From Allolobophora icterica (lineage: Eukaryota > Annelida > Clitellata > Crassiclitellata > Lumbricidae): a DNA stretch of 64,000 bases. The stretch is from positions 41,116,390 to 41,180,389 of the forward strand of contig OY744607.1 of the NCBI GenBank assembly GCA_963556255.1. Direction: 5' to 3'. Position numbers and translations under genes: made by a program. Shown here piece by piece: positions 41,018 through 52,719 of this stretch; within the stretch, counting starts at the first letter, position 1, and every line of letters starts with the position of its first letter. The notes beneath the pieces were generated by a model, which had not been told where the DNA came from, made no database searches, and saw only the letters and a program-made list of their open reading frames with translations.

Positions 41018-41808
41018 GAGGAACCCCTCAAGGCCTTATGAACATGGCTTTCCAAGGAATCTATACATGTGATTGATTTTCGATCTGTCTTGTCATCCCT
41101 TCTACATGATACAACCGAGTGAATTGCCGATCCATGTGCAGTTAGATTGATATACGTGGTCTACAGCAAAACAAGATGGCGACATATGTTCACAGATGCT
41201 GAGGCCGTTGGTCTTGATTCTAACAGCCTAGTAAAAGGAGATTGGATTTTCAATGAGCGAAAACCCAACGAGACCGGACTGTTGTTGCATTGTTTGCGTT
41301 GGCCTAGATCAAATCTCTGGCATAATATTATACGTTTAAAGGGACGATAGCACTGAAGCTTTTTACCACACTAGTTTCATCTTCCTTCCCAAACGAAAAA
41401 CTGTTTAAAATGTGTCTGTCTGTGCATGGGAAAGATAGACTCTGCCCGTGCAAACAGTGTTTCTTTAAGTAAAACTCAGATATATTTGTAACATTTTGCT
41501 CTGGTTTTACACAAATAAATGCAATGTATAGCGAATATTAATATGTGGAAGAGATACCTATAAGACGAAGCTACAGGCAGATCTATATGCCAAATACTAA
41601 ACGGGGAAAATTATGGAATTTGTGGAACACGACTTGCTAGAGAAATACAAGCAGTACAAGTCTTGGGAGGGGGATAGCTGAATGGTAGCAATTAGGCTCG
41701 CATAAGAGCATTAGGCCCTAATCACAACATTGTTAGACTAACTTTTCACCCCTTGTGTTTTACTTCAAACAGTTTTTTCTTTATTGAGACAAGTTCGGTG
41801 TGCTTCTC
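41018..41808. other. Unclassified spacer
   Basis: No gene recognised. About 41665-41715 (gggatagctgaatggtagca) looks weakly like a tRNA-derived A-box region, but no B box follows at the right distance. Confidence 0.3.
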
Positions 41809-42108
41809 CAGGGGCGCCCGCAAGCTTAAAAAAATTGGACGCATAGCCCTCTCGTAAACAAATAATATGGCCACTTGCTCGCTTTGCTACTATAGATATA
41901 AGTAGGAAAATTGAAATAGCTGCCACAGACAGAGTAGTAGTGAGTAGTGGCAAGCAATAAAATAATTCAAATTAGATAACATCTAATACTTTACATATGC
42001 CGTATTGCCGTTTACAAAATATATCGATGCGATGCCTATTCTTTATATGGATTTGATTTGGTGAGTGGACGCACGTGCGTCCAGTGCGTCACGCTGCGGG
42101 CGCCCCTG
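41809..42108. mobile_element. hAT-type MITE, 300 bp, with perfect 8-bp TSD
   Basis: Ends CAGGGGCGCCCGCA and TGCGGGCGCCCCTG form a perfect 14-bp inverted repeat. TGCTTCTC flanks at 41801-41808 and 42109-42116. No coding capacity. Confidence 0.93.
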
Positions 42109-42459
42109 TGCTTCTCTGTGCAAGCGTTGCATACTTTTACAGTGCGAAAATTAACAATTATTTGGAAAACTAAAGTAAGAAGTAAAATTATTTGAGAACT
42201 AAAATTGGAACGATGAGTAAAATTATTTGTGAAGCTAAATTAAAACTAGAAGTAAAATTCAAGAGCTCAGAACTGAATTAAAACTGAAAATTAGGAATTA
42301 TTTTCAGAAGTAAAATATCACTGGTAAGTCACGAAATCCGCGTAGTAGGTTTACAAATTTTAACACAGTGACGATAACATTAAGGAAGCATCGAAGGCAT
42401 ATAATCCAGCGAGCAACACCACAAGAGTGCGCCACACATGTGGGATTGATATTTATTGA
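42109..42459. other. Unclassified A+T-rich spacer
   Basis: Contains a run of aactaaaattg/agtaaaatta-like near-repeats at 42165-42320. No gene. Confidence 0.35.
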
Positions 42460-42725
42460 AATTGAAATCGAACATTTATAAAAGCGCCTCTCAACGATTC
42501 AGAGGTGCTCCCTGCTCAATAGCAAATAAAAATGGTCTTCAGGCGTTTCCGGAACAGGGGAAGAGAAAGTCTGAGGAGTTCAGGCCATAATAATGCATGT
42601 GGAAGACGTTTCCAACTACAGGGGCCAACATAGGCAAAACTTATAAACTGAGCAGTAGCCACGTGCATGCGGGGAAGTTACCAGAAGACCTCTGACGAAC
42701 GAGCGGAGAGTGGAGCGACCAGCGA
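42460..42725 (-). pseudogene. LINE 3'-end-related remnant, minus strand
   Basis: ataaaagcgcctctcaacgattcagagg... parallels the region just inside the tail of the 24290 LINE (atagcgcctcttcaagatac). Too degraded to translate. Confidence 0.45.
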
Positions 42726-43956
42726 GTGAAGAGACCGATGTATCTGTAATGTGTGCATGTATATATGTATGTGTATATGCATGCTTTCATGTGTATGCAA
42801 TGTATATATATATAAAACTTATAAACTGTGTATGCAATGTATATATATGCAACTATACATACATGAAAAACATGTATTTATGTTTGTGGGCATGCATCAA
42901 AACATTTGATATAGCAAATTTTGTTCACCTCAGCAGGAAAACAGCAATGCGCCTGGTCCAGAACAGAGAACTACAGATCAGGTCAACGGCCACGCGAAGA
43001 AAGCACGTATCAACAGGCTAACAAACTCTTTTCAGCAAGAAAATTGTATTACGGTTTAATGCGAAGTTAGGCCAAAGCTTTCATCTGTACAGATAAAAAC
43101 ATATGATTTCGGCTCTGAATCGAGGACTCACGCATAGAGCCGACATTCCCGGCTGTCGACGATATAAAATTGCTCTGCATTGACTTGTTTTTGAGTAGTT
43201 TCAGAGGCAACTATTTTGAAACGAGAGTAGGCCTAAAACGAGATGATTCGTGACAGTATTGAACGCCGCTTTTCTTAATTGGACAAAATACGCGCTTAGA
43301 TACATGCATATGTGCGAACACTGCTCTACATTTCTCAATCGTTTTACGGTCGATGCAAACGGTACAAGTTATAAATAACGCTGCATACTTTACACACCTG
43401 TCGCCCATCTGTATCTTCCATCTTAATGGTGATGGGGGTTTAGAAAGGGTCTTATATTAGTGGTCTTATATTGCCCCTTACTGTTTTACATTGTTTCACG
43501 GAACTCTTGTCCGAGTAGAGGCAGGTGAAAAGTGGATGCCAGTCTCGCGACTGAGTAAAGAAGGAGGGCGACGCTAATCATCTTTGCCATGACAGAGCGT
43601 CGTTAAGCAGTAACTACACTCGCCCATCGTTTAGGCAGTCGATAATGATCAGATAAAATGTCTATGATGAATCAGACTGACTTGTGATAGCCCCCCCCAA
43701 CTCACGTGATTCTAAAAATGACCTACAAAGATTGAAATAAAAATATATTCAAATGGATAAAAAAACATGCAGGTGGAATGTTTGAAAGTGGCGACATTAA
43801 TGCATGCTTCCAACAATATACATGTGTGAATTTTGTAAAATAGTCTTCATATGTCCTAATTTATAATTGAGAACAATTATCACCAAACAAGTTAAGTTAT
43901 CGTTCATTTAATTGTCTTTTGCAGAATTTTTAATATTTTTCCTCGTAACAGGTATA
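42726..43956. other. Distal 5' flank of gene 3
   Basis: 42740-42890 is TATG/ATAT microsatellite. 42940-43400 aligns with about 53040-53400 upstream of gene 4 (cattcccggctgtcgacg, aacgagatgattcgt), so the gene 3/4 duplication unit reaches this far. No exon could be confirmed. Confidence 0.5.
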
Positions 43957-44133
43957 CAGGCCTGCATAAGGGGGTACTAAGGGTGCTGCAGCACCCGGGC
44001 CCGCAGTTTCAGAGGCCCGCATTTTCGGAAGCACATTCAATTTTTTTATTGTACTTGTAATTGGGCCCCGCGCTGATGGCTATGTATAAGTGATCACAGC
44101 ACCCGGGCCCGCGCTAGCCTTAATTCGGCCCTG
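43957..44133. mobile_element. hAT-type MITE, 177 bp
   Basis: Left end CAGGCCTGCATAAGG, right end complemented CAGGGCCGAATTAAGG. Flanking CAGGTATA (43949-43956) and CAAGTATA (44134-44141) differ by one base. The interior has two direct copies of agcacccgggcccgc. Confidence 0.75.
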
Positions 44134-44585
44134 CAAGTATACTTGTAACAACGTTTGCTTATGGCGGAACATAAGCATGGAAATGTGAGACATATATTGA
44201 TGCAGTAATATTCCAAAATATCCAAGTTGGAAGGAACAATGTTCAGTGTCCATACGATACAAATTCATAGCAACAGTTCTAACTGCATATCGTTGTAGTA
44301 AAACAGATAGGGCCTCAGGCCTTTAAATAAAAATATGTCGATATGTTGAGCTCTTGCAAAGCAGCAAAAATAAACAAGGAGCTGATCTGCCAGCAGGTAG
44401 AAAATTCAGATACTCGTATTTGCATCCACGCTAGATGGCGCTGGTTGGTGGCGTCATCGCGTCCTGCTTTGAAAATGTTATCTCTTAACCTGATGCTTTT
44501 TAATTTCACTGCGTCGTTTATTAAGGGCTGCCTGACGTTACTTGCGAGTTAAGTTTTAAAAAGTTTCTATATGTAATTACTGTTT
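44134..44585. other. Unclassified spacer
   Basis: No gene or repeat recognised. The short frames at 44315-44552 on both strands lack motifs. Confidence 0.3.
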
Positions 44586-44725
44586 GATACTTAGGTGGCC
44601 CTAACTTAGCGGGATTTTTATCTCCTCAGGACCCCTTGTTACCCTAACGAGGAAAAAACTGTTTTATCTGTAAAAACTGTTTAAAAATTGGTTAACGATA
44701 AAATGATTGATTGATTAATATACAT
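44586..44725 (+). mobile_element. LINE 3' end with TTGATTGATT tail
   Basis: ggccctaacttagcgggatt ... gttaacgataaaatgattga. Only the 3' terminus is present. Related ends occur at 1650-1800 and, inverted, at 34060-34180. Confidence 0.55.
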
Positions 44726-45284
44726 GTACTTCTATGGTATGTTTTATTATACGAGTGCACCAAATCTAGTAAAACGTTGGTTTATCCATATGTATTTTTG
44801 TATGTAAAATACTTCCACATCTTTGCTTTAAGTGTACGATTAAACTTTTCAACTACAAAAAAAGTAAAAGACAACTTTTTACTCGTTTATTTTCTAAAAT
44901 CAAATACTGTCTGACAAGAGATCACGGTACTGTACGATTTTATCTACTGCCGATGTGCTAAGACGTAGTGGCTGCATAGGTCTGGGATCTAAACACACCT
45001 GTCTGAGTGCCTGTCAAACTTTCAATGACTGCATTCATATTAAGAAATATTACATACATAATTGATCATCTCATTTAACGCCAAGATAAATAAGATTTGG
45101 TCTGTAATAGTGTGTCATAAATTATTCGAAATGAAAGATAAGCTTTAAACCAATCATATCGTATTTGAAGATTTGTCTAGCGCCGCTCACAGCCGAGGCC
45201 ATTCAGCAGCGCTCCCAGTATACGACGGCCCAGAGAAAAAAGGTTTTAAGAACGGAGAGGGCTGTGAGAAGTGATCCAGAAACT
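44726..45284. other. Spacer downstream of gene 4
   Basis: 44930-45110 aligns weakly with 35040-35220 (ttttatctactg, ctcatttaacgccaagataa), the 3' side of gene 3. No gene. Confidence 0.4.
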
Positions 45285-45447
45285 CAGGGGCGTCTATCCC
45301 CACTAAGTCATTGGAGCAACTTACCCTTCCTCTTTTCTTCCCCTCCCTCCCCCGTTAATGGTGGCACATGAATTGACAGATCTCCCTCCCCTATTTCTTG
45401 TATGGAGCATTTGTTCCAAGGTTTTTATGGTGTAGACGCCCCTGCTG
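45285..45447. mobile_element. hAT-type MITE, about 163 bp (CAGGGGCGTCTA family)
   Basis: Ends CAGGGGCGTCTATCCCC and GGTGTAGACGCCCCTG. The octamer CAGAAACT lies at 45277-45284 and again at 45448-45455. An extra CTG sits between the right repeat and the flank. A second member, in the opposite orientation, is at 54811-54988. Confidence 0.78.
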
Positions 45448-45752
45448 CAGAAACTAGGTTGCACCTAGAGAAGAAGGAAGAACAATCCACAGGGAGGACC
45501 CTATACTACGTTGGCAAAAGATCTAGTTTGATCAAAAGTGGTCATGGCACGCGGAACAAAGAGAACGTGTCGGTCTGTCAGAGTTCATCTGAAAAACAGT
45601 GAAGATGTATTTGCCTGAGTTGTAAGTGGAATATTTTACTTGCAAATAAACAGTTTTCTGTTAATTGAGGTTACGATTTTACAGAGATTGTTCCTAGATG
45701 TCAGAAAAACTTTATCCTATTATAAGTTCATTTAGGTGAATCGGAAACCCTG

Positions 45753-46680
45753 TTACATCGTCCAATTAAATTTGACTAGATCGTAGAATTCTTTGCAGCT
45801 TTCTACTATCTCTTTATTGACTTTAAAAGTGAGGACGTCTTGCCATTGCTTTGCAATATCCTCAGAAGTTTTCTTCGAAGGATTAGTCTTACCTCTCGTC
45901 GACAACCACTCAACGGTTCTTTCGTGTGGCGTTGCATCTAAAAATCTATAAACATTTTCCAAATACAGCGTCGTATTTGTTATGATCTTATCAAAATTCA
46001 ACGCGTATATCCTTCCAGGATATTTCTTCTCGAGTTCCAGCCGCGCTTTAATGTCGCGCACAACTGTACTGCAAAAGAGTTTTGCTTCTTTCTTGATTGT
46101 ATTCGCGTCGTCGCCGGAAAAAAGTCCGCGAACGCCACCTCGGAACTCCTTCCTTGACAAGGCGACGGCGCGAGGGTCACGAACCAGATGGATGACCCGG
46201 AAGTTGGGAAACGTCTCGAGAAGTGGCTCCATGCTTTTCATGGTCGCACGAACTGTCTTCATCACTCTGGTGGGACGATTTTGACATGAATCCTGAAGAA
46301 AATGCTGACATTTGGATTTAAATTCTTTTCTGAGCGCATCCGTACATAGTTGATAAACTTTAAATTTGATATTCATAGCTGCCGAGGCATATGGATCCTC
46401 TTGTTTCGACCACAGGCGTCTGAAGCACTCTTTTTGCTTTGATTCCGGTACCTCCCCGAAACGGGAACCGCAGTAGTCACTCAGATTTGGCTCGCATTGG
46501 TTGTACTGAGTTGAAAATGCTGATTTGATGCATTTGGTAAAATTTGTGGAAGCGATGTGATCGTAGGAGACAATAAAATAGAAGGTGAGCAGCGACTGCG
46601 TCGGGAGACTTTCGATGTCACAAGACAGAAACTGGCGTAGGAAATTGGAGACAGCGGACAGCTCTTCATTTGGCAATATT
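45753..46680 (-). CDS. Gene 4 exon 3 (3'-PB and C-terminus)
   Basis: Acceptor CTGTTTGTAG, then ILPNEELSAVSNFLRQFLSC. An apparent upstream extension (MRFGCLPVCR) is intron read-through and is excluded. Ends VKFNWTM. Confidence 0.92.
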
Positions 46681-49600
46681 CTACAAACAGGTAAACATCC
46701 GAACCTCAACCATAGTCGCTGCCTTTATGGTCAAATAAAAGGTAATATAATTTAGTGTGATATCAACTTTCACTCTCTCTACTCGACTCTACACCTGATC
46801 AGATATGGCTTACATTTTCGAACTCTCTTTACCAATGGATTGACTTTGATTGCAACCACTGACGGATGTCTTTGACATCGAGAAAACGGTACTAAAGAAG
46901 TCATTAAATTGAATTAGATTGCTCGACTCTATTTCACTCTATTTTACTTTACTCGACTCTATTTCACTCTATGTTACTTTACAAGTGCTCCACTCCTTCA
47001 ACACTTTCTACTAAGCCGCAGTCTATTATATTTTTAATAGAAGTTTTAATAAAATAAGAACTTACAGTAATTAGCTATGAGATAGACTATGCCATCTAAA
47101 GATGAGAAGAAATTGTACCGAACGGAACCGTTTGGATAGTTAGTGATGTCGGACGGAACATTTGAGTTCTGAGGCGTTCCGTACATTGCCGAGTAGAGTG
47201 AATCAACCGGTTCGAAGTTGTAAAACACATCAGGATTGGTATTAAACCATTCGCCGACAAAGGATGATCCACTTCGCTGATAGGACAGCAGGATAACAAA
47301 CTTCGGCTGATCTTTGACAAAAGGACTTGTCAGTGGGACATCCTAAACATTTAAGAGTACAGTTGTGTTTACAGCATAAAGAATACACATGTAATTAAAC
47401 AAATAGCATACTTACTTAGCTTCCTTGTATGTCTAATTGTTGAATTAATTCATCCTCAGTCATCGGCTAAACTTAGCTAAGGAAACAGTTGTGTAGATCT
47501 GATTTAATTTGTACTACGTTCGTAAAAGCACATTGCGTCCTAAGACAAAACATCCACGATTCCAGTGACTAAAGCTGATCCTTGAGAGGTGTTGAGGTAT
47601 TTCTACGACTTAAGAAACATTAAGTTGCACTGCACTGATGTTAATTAGCTTACATTACTTTGCATGTAATTCTCCACTTGTTCCTTGAAATAAGTGCAGA
47701 ATGAAAGGTCTGTTGCACGCACTTATGCAAATAAACAGGAAACCGATACTGCATATACACTGTGTCTCAATTGAAATGATACCATTTTTGTTTTGGCAAC
47801 ATAATTATTCAATAAAATTTTGAATATTGAAAGAGAGATATATTATTAATATTCTCCGAAAATGTCATCAAATTCCGTCTACAAGATCCAAAGTTATGAA
47901 CATTCAAATTTGGACAAACAAAATTCGAACTTTCCAACATGTGAAAGATAAAAATTATTTTTTTGCAAATTGCATACCTTACTAAAAAATTACGTCATAT
48001 TGACATCATTTTCATTTAAGCGGACGATAATAAAGAAAATGCTTTTCAGTAAAGATGACTCGAATTTGATCAAAATTTTAAGACAAAAAAAACATTATGG
48101 AACAAAAAGGTTTTTGAAGGAATTTCGTATTCCAGCAGGACAGTGCTCCAGCTCACCGAGCCGGAGAAACTGCGGATCTGCGGTCAAGAAATACACCAAA
48201 TTCAATTCATCCACTCTTTGACCCCCCACCCCAGTAGCCCTGATCTCAATCCGCTCGACTACAAGATATGGAACGTCCTTGAAGAACTTGTTTATCAAAT
48301 CCGCACACACGTCGTTGACCATCTCAAACAGCGAGATGTGGAGGAATGGAATCCTTTTGATCAAGAAATTGTTGATCATGCAATTACTGAATGGCGAGAT
48401 CGCCTTAAAGCATTCATTCGAGCTAATGGCGGGCATTTTGAACATCAACTGAAGGAAAAGATTTGACTCATATTAATTTTAAATGTTGTTGTCTTCGTTT
48501 TTTGTCAAATTGTAAAGTTTTAATAAAAACAAATTAAATATTGAATTTTTACATGTTGGAAAGTTCGAATTTTGTTTGTCCAAATTTGAATGTGAGTAAC
48601 TTTAGACTCTATTGATAGAATTCGATTACATTTTTGAAGAATACAGAAATTTATTCCTCTTTAGATGTTTAAAAGTTTATTGAATTATTTTTATAATTGA
48701 CAGATTTATTTCCAAAATAAATTTGGTATCAGTTCAACTGAGACACTGTGTAAGTGTGTATAAGCATCAATTTCAAAATACTGACTTGCAATACTTGGAG
48801 TATAAACTATTCCTCAAGTTAATATTTAGACAAAACACTTGAATAAGCGTCGCATATGTTCAATAGTTATACTTAATAGGTTTAGAAAATGCATGATTAC
48901 CACAGAAGGCTCAACTTCATGCACATTCTGACAACTGCCGTAATCTCCTGTTTAAGATAAAACACAAGGCAAAGTAGTGAATGCAGCTACAAAAGAAGAT
49001 CGGTCGTTTTCAATGGGAAGATGAGGTGACAAGGAGAGGACCGGCGCATGGGTTGGGAGCTACAGCAGGGCGAATGCTCTGGTAAAAAAGGCTTTGCCCT
49101 GGTCAATGCCCTGCCAGAATTTTTGCCCTGTCCAGAATTTGCTCGAGCATATTTGCTATATCCTAAGATAAAAATTCGCTAAATTCACTGAAATGTTAAA
49201 AGTTGCTTTACAAATGTCAAAAAAGTTCAGCTTCCGGGGGCTTCGCCCATCTGACCTCCTGACTATAGACAAAAATATAATAGTGCTGGGGAAGATATAT
49301 ATGGCACGCTATCGTCGCTATGGTCACCATATATGGTTACCATTTAGGCTCGCGATACCGCGCTCTCCATAAATGTCTGGCGCCGCCACTGAACCGGCGA
49401 CAAGTTTTCATAGGCCGAGGCTAAGAGAAGGAAATAGCCTTAATAGCTAATCATCTCATCTCATCTCATGGTTACCTTACGAGACTGCCCTTCTTCTTAT
49501 TCTTTCTTCTTCTTCCTTTTATTCTTTCTTTTTCTTCCCCCTCCTCTTCTTCCTCTTCTTCTTTTTGTTCTTCTTTTCTCATTCTTCTTCTTCTTCTTCT

Positions 49601-50460
49601 TCTTCTTGATCTAATCTAATCCGGGAATTTCTATAGCGCCGTTATCCTAATATAAAAGACATCAATCGATGGTCTCTATCAGGCTGAATCGTATTTCAAT
49701 AAGGCAGTCCTTTGGACAGAGCCACGCATCGCCGATACATGAGGCCTCTGAGACAGAAGGACAGGTTACTGGGTAAGCATTTAGAAACCCATAATAGCTC
49801 AGCAATCGCTCATTTGCCAAGCGCTGCTACACTGGCCGTATAGGTTGAAGGATCGCTTTACTGAAACGCCTATACGACATGAGTAAACCGTTTCTTTGAG
49901 TCTATTGCCTTCTGATCTAAGCTGAAAACTCGTCTGTCACGCATTATATAGGCCTACCACTGTAATTCGGTTGTGTCTTCCAGTCTCACTGGAATGCCTT
50001 CCTGACATTGACCCGCTAGCCTAGTGAATCATTACTGAGACGGTAAAGAATTTATAAGATCAGATTAGGTTAATACCGCATATAAGCAAGCATGTTGGAG
50101 TAATTTAGCCTACAACTGAAGGTTACTGACTTTGAGCTACTTTAAATTGATCTACTTCACATGCAGTGCTTGTTCTATAAAGGTAGCACTATTTTTTAGT
50201 CATTAACTACAACCATTTCCCTCAGGTGGATTACGGCGCTATATAAATTGTATTTTTAATTAGTACATTTAATCTCACTTGTTGCTACGAATGTTTAATC
50301 CTATGCAGGAGACGTGGAATCTGATTTTATAGTTTACCAATCACAATGGTGTAACTGAATAATACTCACGAGTTACCGCTTTCATCAGTGAGTACACGGT
50401 GAGAAGAGCAATCAGAATGATACCGAACTTCAACGCCCATCTTCTGCTCCAGACTAACAT
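45753..50460 (-). CDS. Sulfotransferase gene 4 (carbohydrate 6-O-sulfotransferase, CHST1/3-like)
   Basis: Closest paralogue of gene 3. Exons 50460-50377, 47342-47119 and 46680-45753 join to 411 codons with GT-AG borders and the same phases. Signal anchor about residues 10-26; YQRSGSSFVGE at 49-59 (Ser replaces Thr in the loop); FEPVDSLYSAMYG follows; RVIHLVRDPRAVALSR at 264-279. The start MLVWSRRW aligns with MIPWKKIR of gene 3. The N-terminal half of the last exon differs from gene 3 at many positions, while about 54 residues after the 3'-PB motif are identical. Intron 1 holds an internally deleted mariner and an unclassified insertion. No lesion is visible in the exons. Predicted Golgi PAPS-dependent 6-O-sulfotransferase; substrate unknown. 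Confidence 0.9.
46760..46990. repeat. (ACTCT)n-like microsatellite in gene 4 intron 2
   Basis: Two imperfect tracts (46765-46795 and 46920-46990, gactctatttcactct units). Counterpart of 36460-36620. Confidence 0.65.
47119..47342 (-). CDS. Gene 4 exon 2 (5'-PSB exon)
   Basis: 224 bases, acceptor ATGTTTAG, donor GTACAATTTC. Reads DVPLTSPFVKDQPKFVILLS and YQRSGSSFVGEWFN; ends NGSVR rather than NGSIR. Confidence 0.9.
47758..48750 (+). mobile_element. Internally deleted mariner-like element, 993 bp
   Basis: Termini cactgtgtctcaattgaa (47758) and complement of ttcaactgagacactgtg (48750), flanked by TA. Inverted similarity extends about 200 bp inward (47895-47955 against 48545-48600). Coding remnants: an N-terminal helix-turn-helix piece (about 48038-48130, KDDSNLIKILRQKKHYGTKR), then, out of frame, QQDSAPAHRA around the second catalytic Asp, and SPDLNPLDYKIWNVLEE with the third Asp. 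The section with the first Asp is missing, so the element encodes no active transposase. Confidence 0.88.
48751..49046. other. Gene 4 intron 1 between two insertions
   Basis: Matches 37530-37770 of gene 3 (gacaaaacacttgaataag, atctcctgtttaagataa). No gene. Confidence 0.5.
49047..49391. mobile_element. Insertion of MITE type, about 345 bp
   Basis: GACCGGCG (49039-49046) and AACCGGCG (49392-49399) flank a segment absent from gene 3 (37771-37795) and from the relic at 20575. The right end complements to CAGTGGCGGCGCCAGACA. The left end does not pair with it, so the boundary or class is uncertain. It may be two nested insertions. Confidence 0.5.
49392..49620. repeat. Dispersed repeat with CTT tract in gene 4 intron 1
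   Basis: tcataggccgaggctaagag, then (CTT)n-like 49490-49607. Counterpart of 37770-38480 but much shorter. Confidence 0.75.
50377..50460 (-). CDS. Gene 4 exon 1 (signal anchor)
   Basis: Twenty-eight codons, MLVWSRRWALKF then GIILIALLTVYSLM, donor GTAACTCGTGAG, phase 0. Confidence 0.82.
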
Positions 50461-50594
50461 CTTCCTAGCGACAAGAAGGATCTAATTTCGTTCTTTAAAA
50501 CGTGTTCTCTAACCGTATGAAGAAACTCTGGCGTTGACGATATGAAGAAATTGCGTTTCATTGAGAATTTTCGTTAGGACATTGGATTCTACTT

Positions 50595-51720
50595 TCTCGC
50601 TGAGTTTGGAGAAAATAACATCAATCAATCAATCTATCAATCTTTTATTTGGTATCCAAACTGAACAGGTAAACAAATCAAACAAAAACATGCAAATCAA
50701 TTTCTGTAGTTTGGGTACACAGATGACACAGAAAGGGCAGTGGACCCCGCTTAAACGTGTCACCTGGATAGAATTACAAAACGTATTAACGCCGATCTTT
50801 TATCATAATTATATCTGGTAGGTCGTAAAAAGAAACTATACTTTTATCTTAACTAAGGAATCGGCAATATACACTCGGAACTATGAACCAAGGACTCGAT
50901 AACCCACTTTGGTCATAATAATCCCTTTCCTATCTCTAAAAAAGATAAAGCTATTACACGTTGCTCAAGCAGGAACGAGCACATTTTACTTTTAAAAGAC
51001 CACAGACAAGGCAACTGTCGGATGTTTAGGGGTATCTGATTCCAAACGGCTGGTGAATCTAATAGAGAATAAACGAGTGTTAGTATGGGCAAATGTTTGG
51101 TCATATAGGCCGGAGTTTCTTGTCTGGTACGGGTGGCGATATAATGTACGGCAGAATAGTTATCGTATACAGGGGGTAGTAGTTCGTGATCAAAACGGTA
51201 CATAAATTCTCCAATCTGCATAATTCTGATCTGGTCAATTTTAAGGAGCCTATGTTCGGAGAAGGCCTGCTCTGTATGGGCCCCAAAAGGGAGTTTGGCT
51301 ATGTATCTAATTGCTCGCTTTTGAAGGGTCATTAACCTTGCAAGACTTGATTTGTAAGTGGAGGCCCAAATAACATTGCAATATGTGAGATACGGATATA
51401 TAATATAAGGGTGTGGTATAAGGTAGCACGGATCTGAGATGATACTAATTTAGAAGCATGAGAAAGTATTCCCAGGTTTTTCGCAATTTTATTCGCGATA
51501 TTCTTTATGTGTTCCTTCCAATTGAGGTTTTGGTCTACATACACTCCCAGGAATCTAGTAGAGACCACCTGGGTAATTGAGGTACCTTCAATATAAAGCT
51601 TAAGGGGTTCTGCTGGACAGTTCTTCCTGTGGGACTTGAAAAGAATGTAGTTGGTTTTATCTAAATTAAGCGTTAGTTCATTGGAGTGAAACCATTCTTG
51701 CTATGGATTTCAACTCAGTA
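50595..51720 (-). pseudogene. LINE RT C-terminal part, minus strand
   Basis: The minus strand reads KSHRKNCPAEPLKLYIEG, STRFLGVYVDQNLNWKEHI, IWASTYKSSLARLMTLQKRA and SLLDSPAVWNQIPLNIRQLP. All are conserved post-RT motifs of CR1/Jockey-type LINEs. A frameshift lies near 51370. The 3' tail is (gatt)n, seen as caatcaatcaatctatcaat at 50622-50643. It lies 5' of gene 4, about 135 bp upstream of its start codon, and is truncated at about 51720. Confidence 0.8.
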
Positions 51721-51764
51721 TTAACCATGCGGTATAGTGAAACTAATGAGGCATGAGAACAAAA

Positions 51765-52210
51765 CACATTCAAGGAAGTGTTATTCTATTCTAACTTTCT
51801 TTTCTCTCTTCTGTGCACGTGTTTTAAAAATTACAATAAATAATAATAATATTCTTTATTATTTCAAACTGTTAGACACAGTAAGATTACATTGAAACAT
51901 GTTTCTTATTGGAAGCTAGTTAGACTGCTAACCCAGAGGTCGGGCTTCGAAGCTCTGCTACGTCAGAAACACCGGTTGGAAATGAAACGGCGAGGGAGAA
52001 GACTGTCCTCCATATAACCAGGCTAAACATATAGGCCTAGTCGTAAGCTTTTCTTATGCCTGTATACCTGAGTTGATTCAAGGAAATGTTATTCTATTCT
52101 AACTTTCTTTGTTCTCTTCTTTGCACGTGTTTTAATAATAATAAATAATAATAATATTCTTTATTATTTCAAACTATTAGACACAGTAAGATTACATTGA
52201 AACATGAAAG
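51765..52210. repeat. Direct duplication of about 135 bp, spacing 305 bp
   Basis: 51770-51905 and 52077-52208 are near-identical (tcaaggaagtgttattctat ... acattgaaacatg), separated by unrelated sequence. Confidence 0.8.
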
Positions 52211-52239
52211 TACAATCAAGATCTTAATTAAACACACGG

Positions 52240-52345
52240 TTTAGCAGCCACGCAAGGAGCCGCCCTATAGAGAGGGATACGGGAATTGATCCCCGAACCT
52301 AATGCTCTCCTGGCCATGACTGTTACCATTACTCTATCCCCTTCC
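52240..52345 (-). mobile_element. Possible tRNA-derived SINE
   Basis: The minus strand reads GGGGATAGAGTAATGGTAAC then GGTTCGGGGATCAATTCCCG, with A- and B-box-like spacing. It does not share the core of the other two SINEs. Confidence 0.4.
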
Positions 52346-52719
52346 CATGTCTGGGGCCTGCTTATTCTGTCAGACACCCTTAATTTGGACTGAAAGACTT
52401 TCAGTGAAAGTTGACTTACACTTCTGCACAAGGCAAGAAGATAATAACTCGCTTCCACAGTATTGCAATTCAACTTATTAATTTTTGCTTTCTGCCGGCT
52501 AGCGTCATGTGACCCTTGTAGTTAAAATCAACCGATAATATACGCTGGGTTGATTTGCTGCTATAGATAGGCTCCTTGTTTGCTCTCGTCTCTATTATGC
52601 CAACTCGTTATTTGCAGATATCTCGGAAATCAAACTCTACAAATATAAATGCATCCAACATTGCCTGGTACGCGTGGTTCTATACACGTGCGTCTTCTTC
52701 TATGACTCCTTAACCCTGT

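Noticed and set aside
40673..41072. Met-Tyr-Val-Cys repeat frames (also 52674-53137)
   Set aside because: Product of the TATG microsatellite in three frames.
41660..41720. tRNA or SINE head
   Set aside because: Only an A-box-like word is present; no B box at the proper spacing.
46681..46709. Start of gene 4 at MRFGCLPVCR
   Set aside because: These codons are intron sequence upstream of the acceptor at 46680. The conserved joint with exon 2 gives ILPNEEL.
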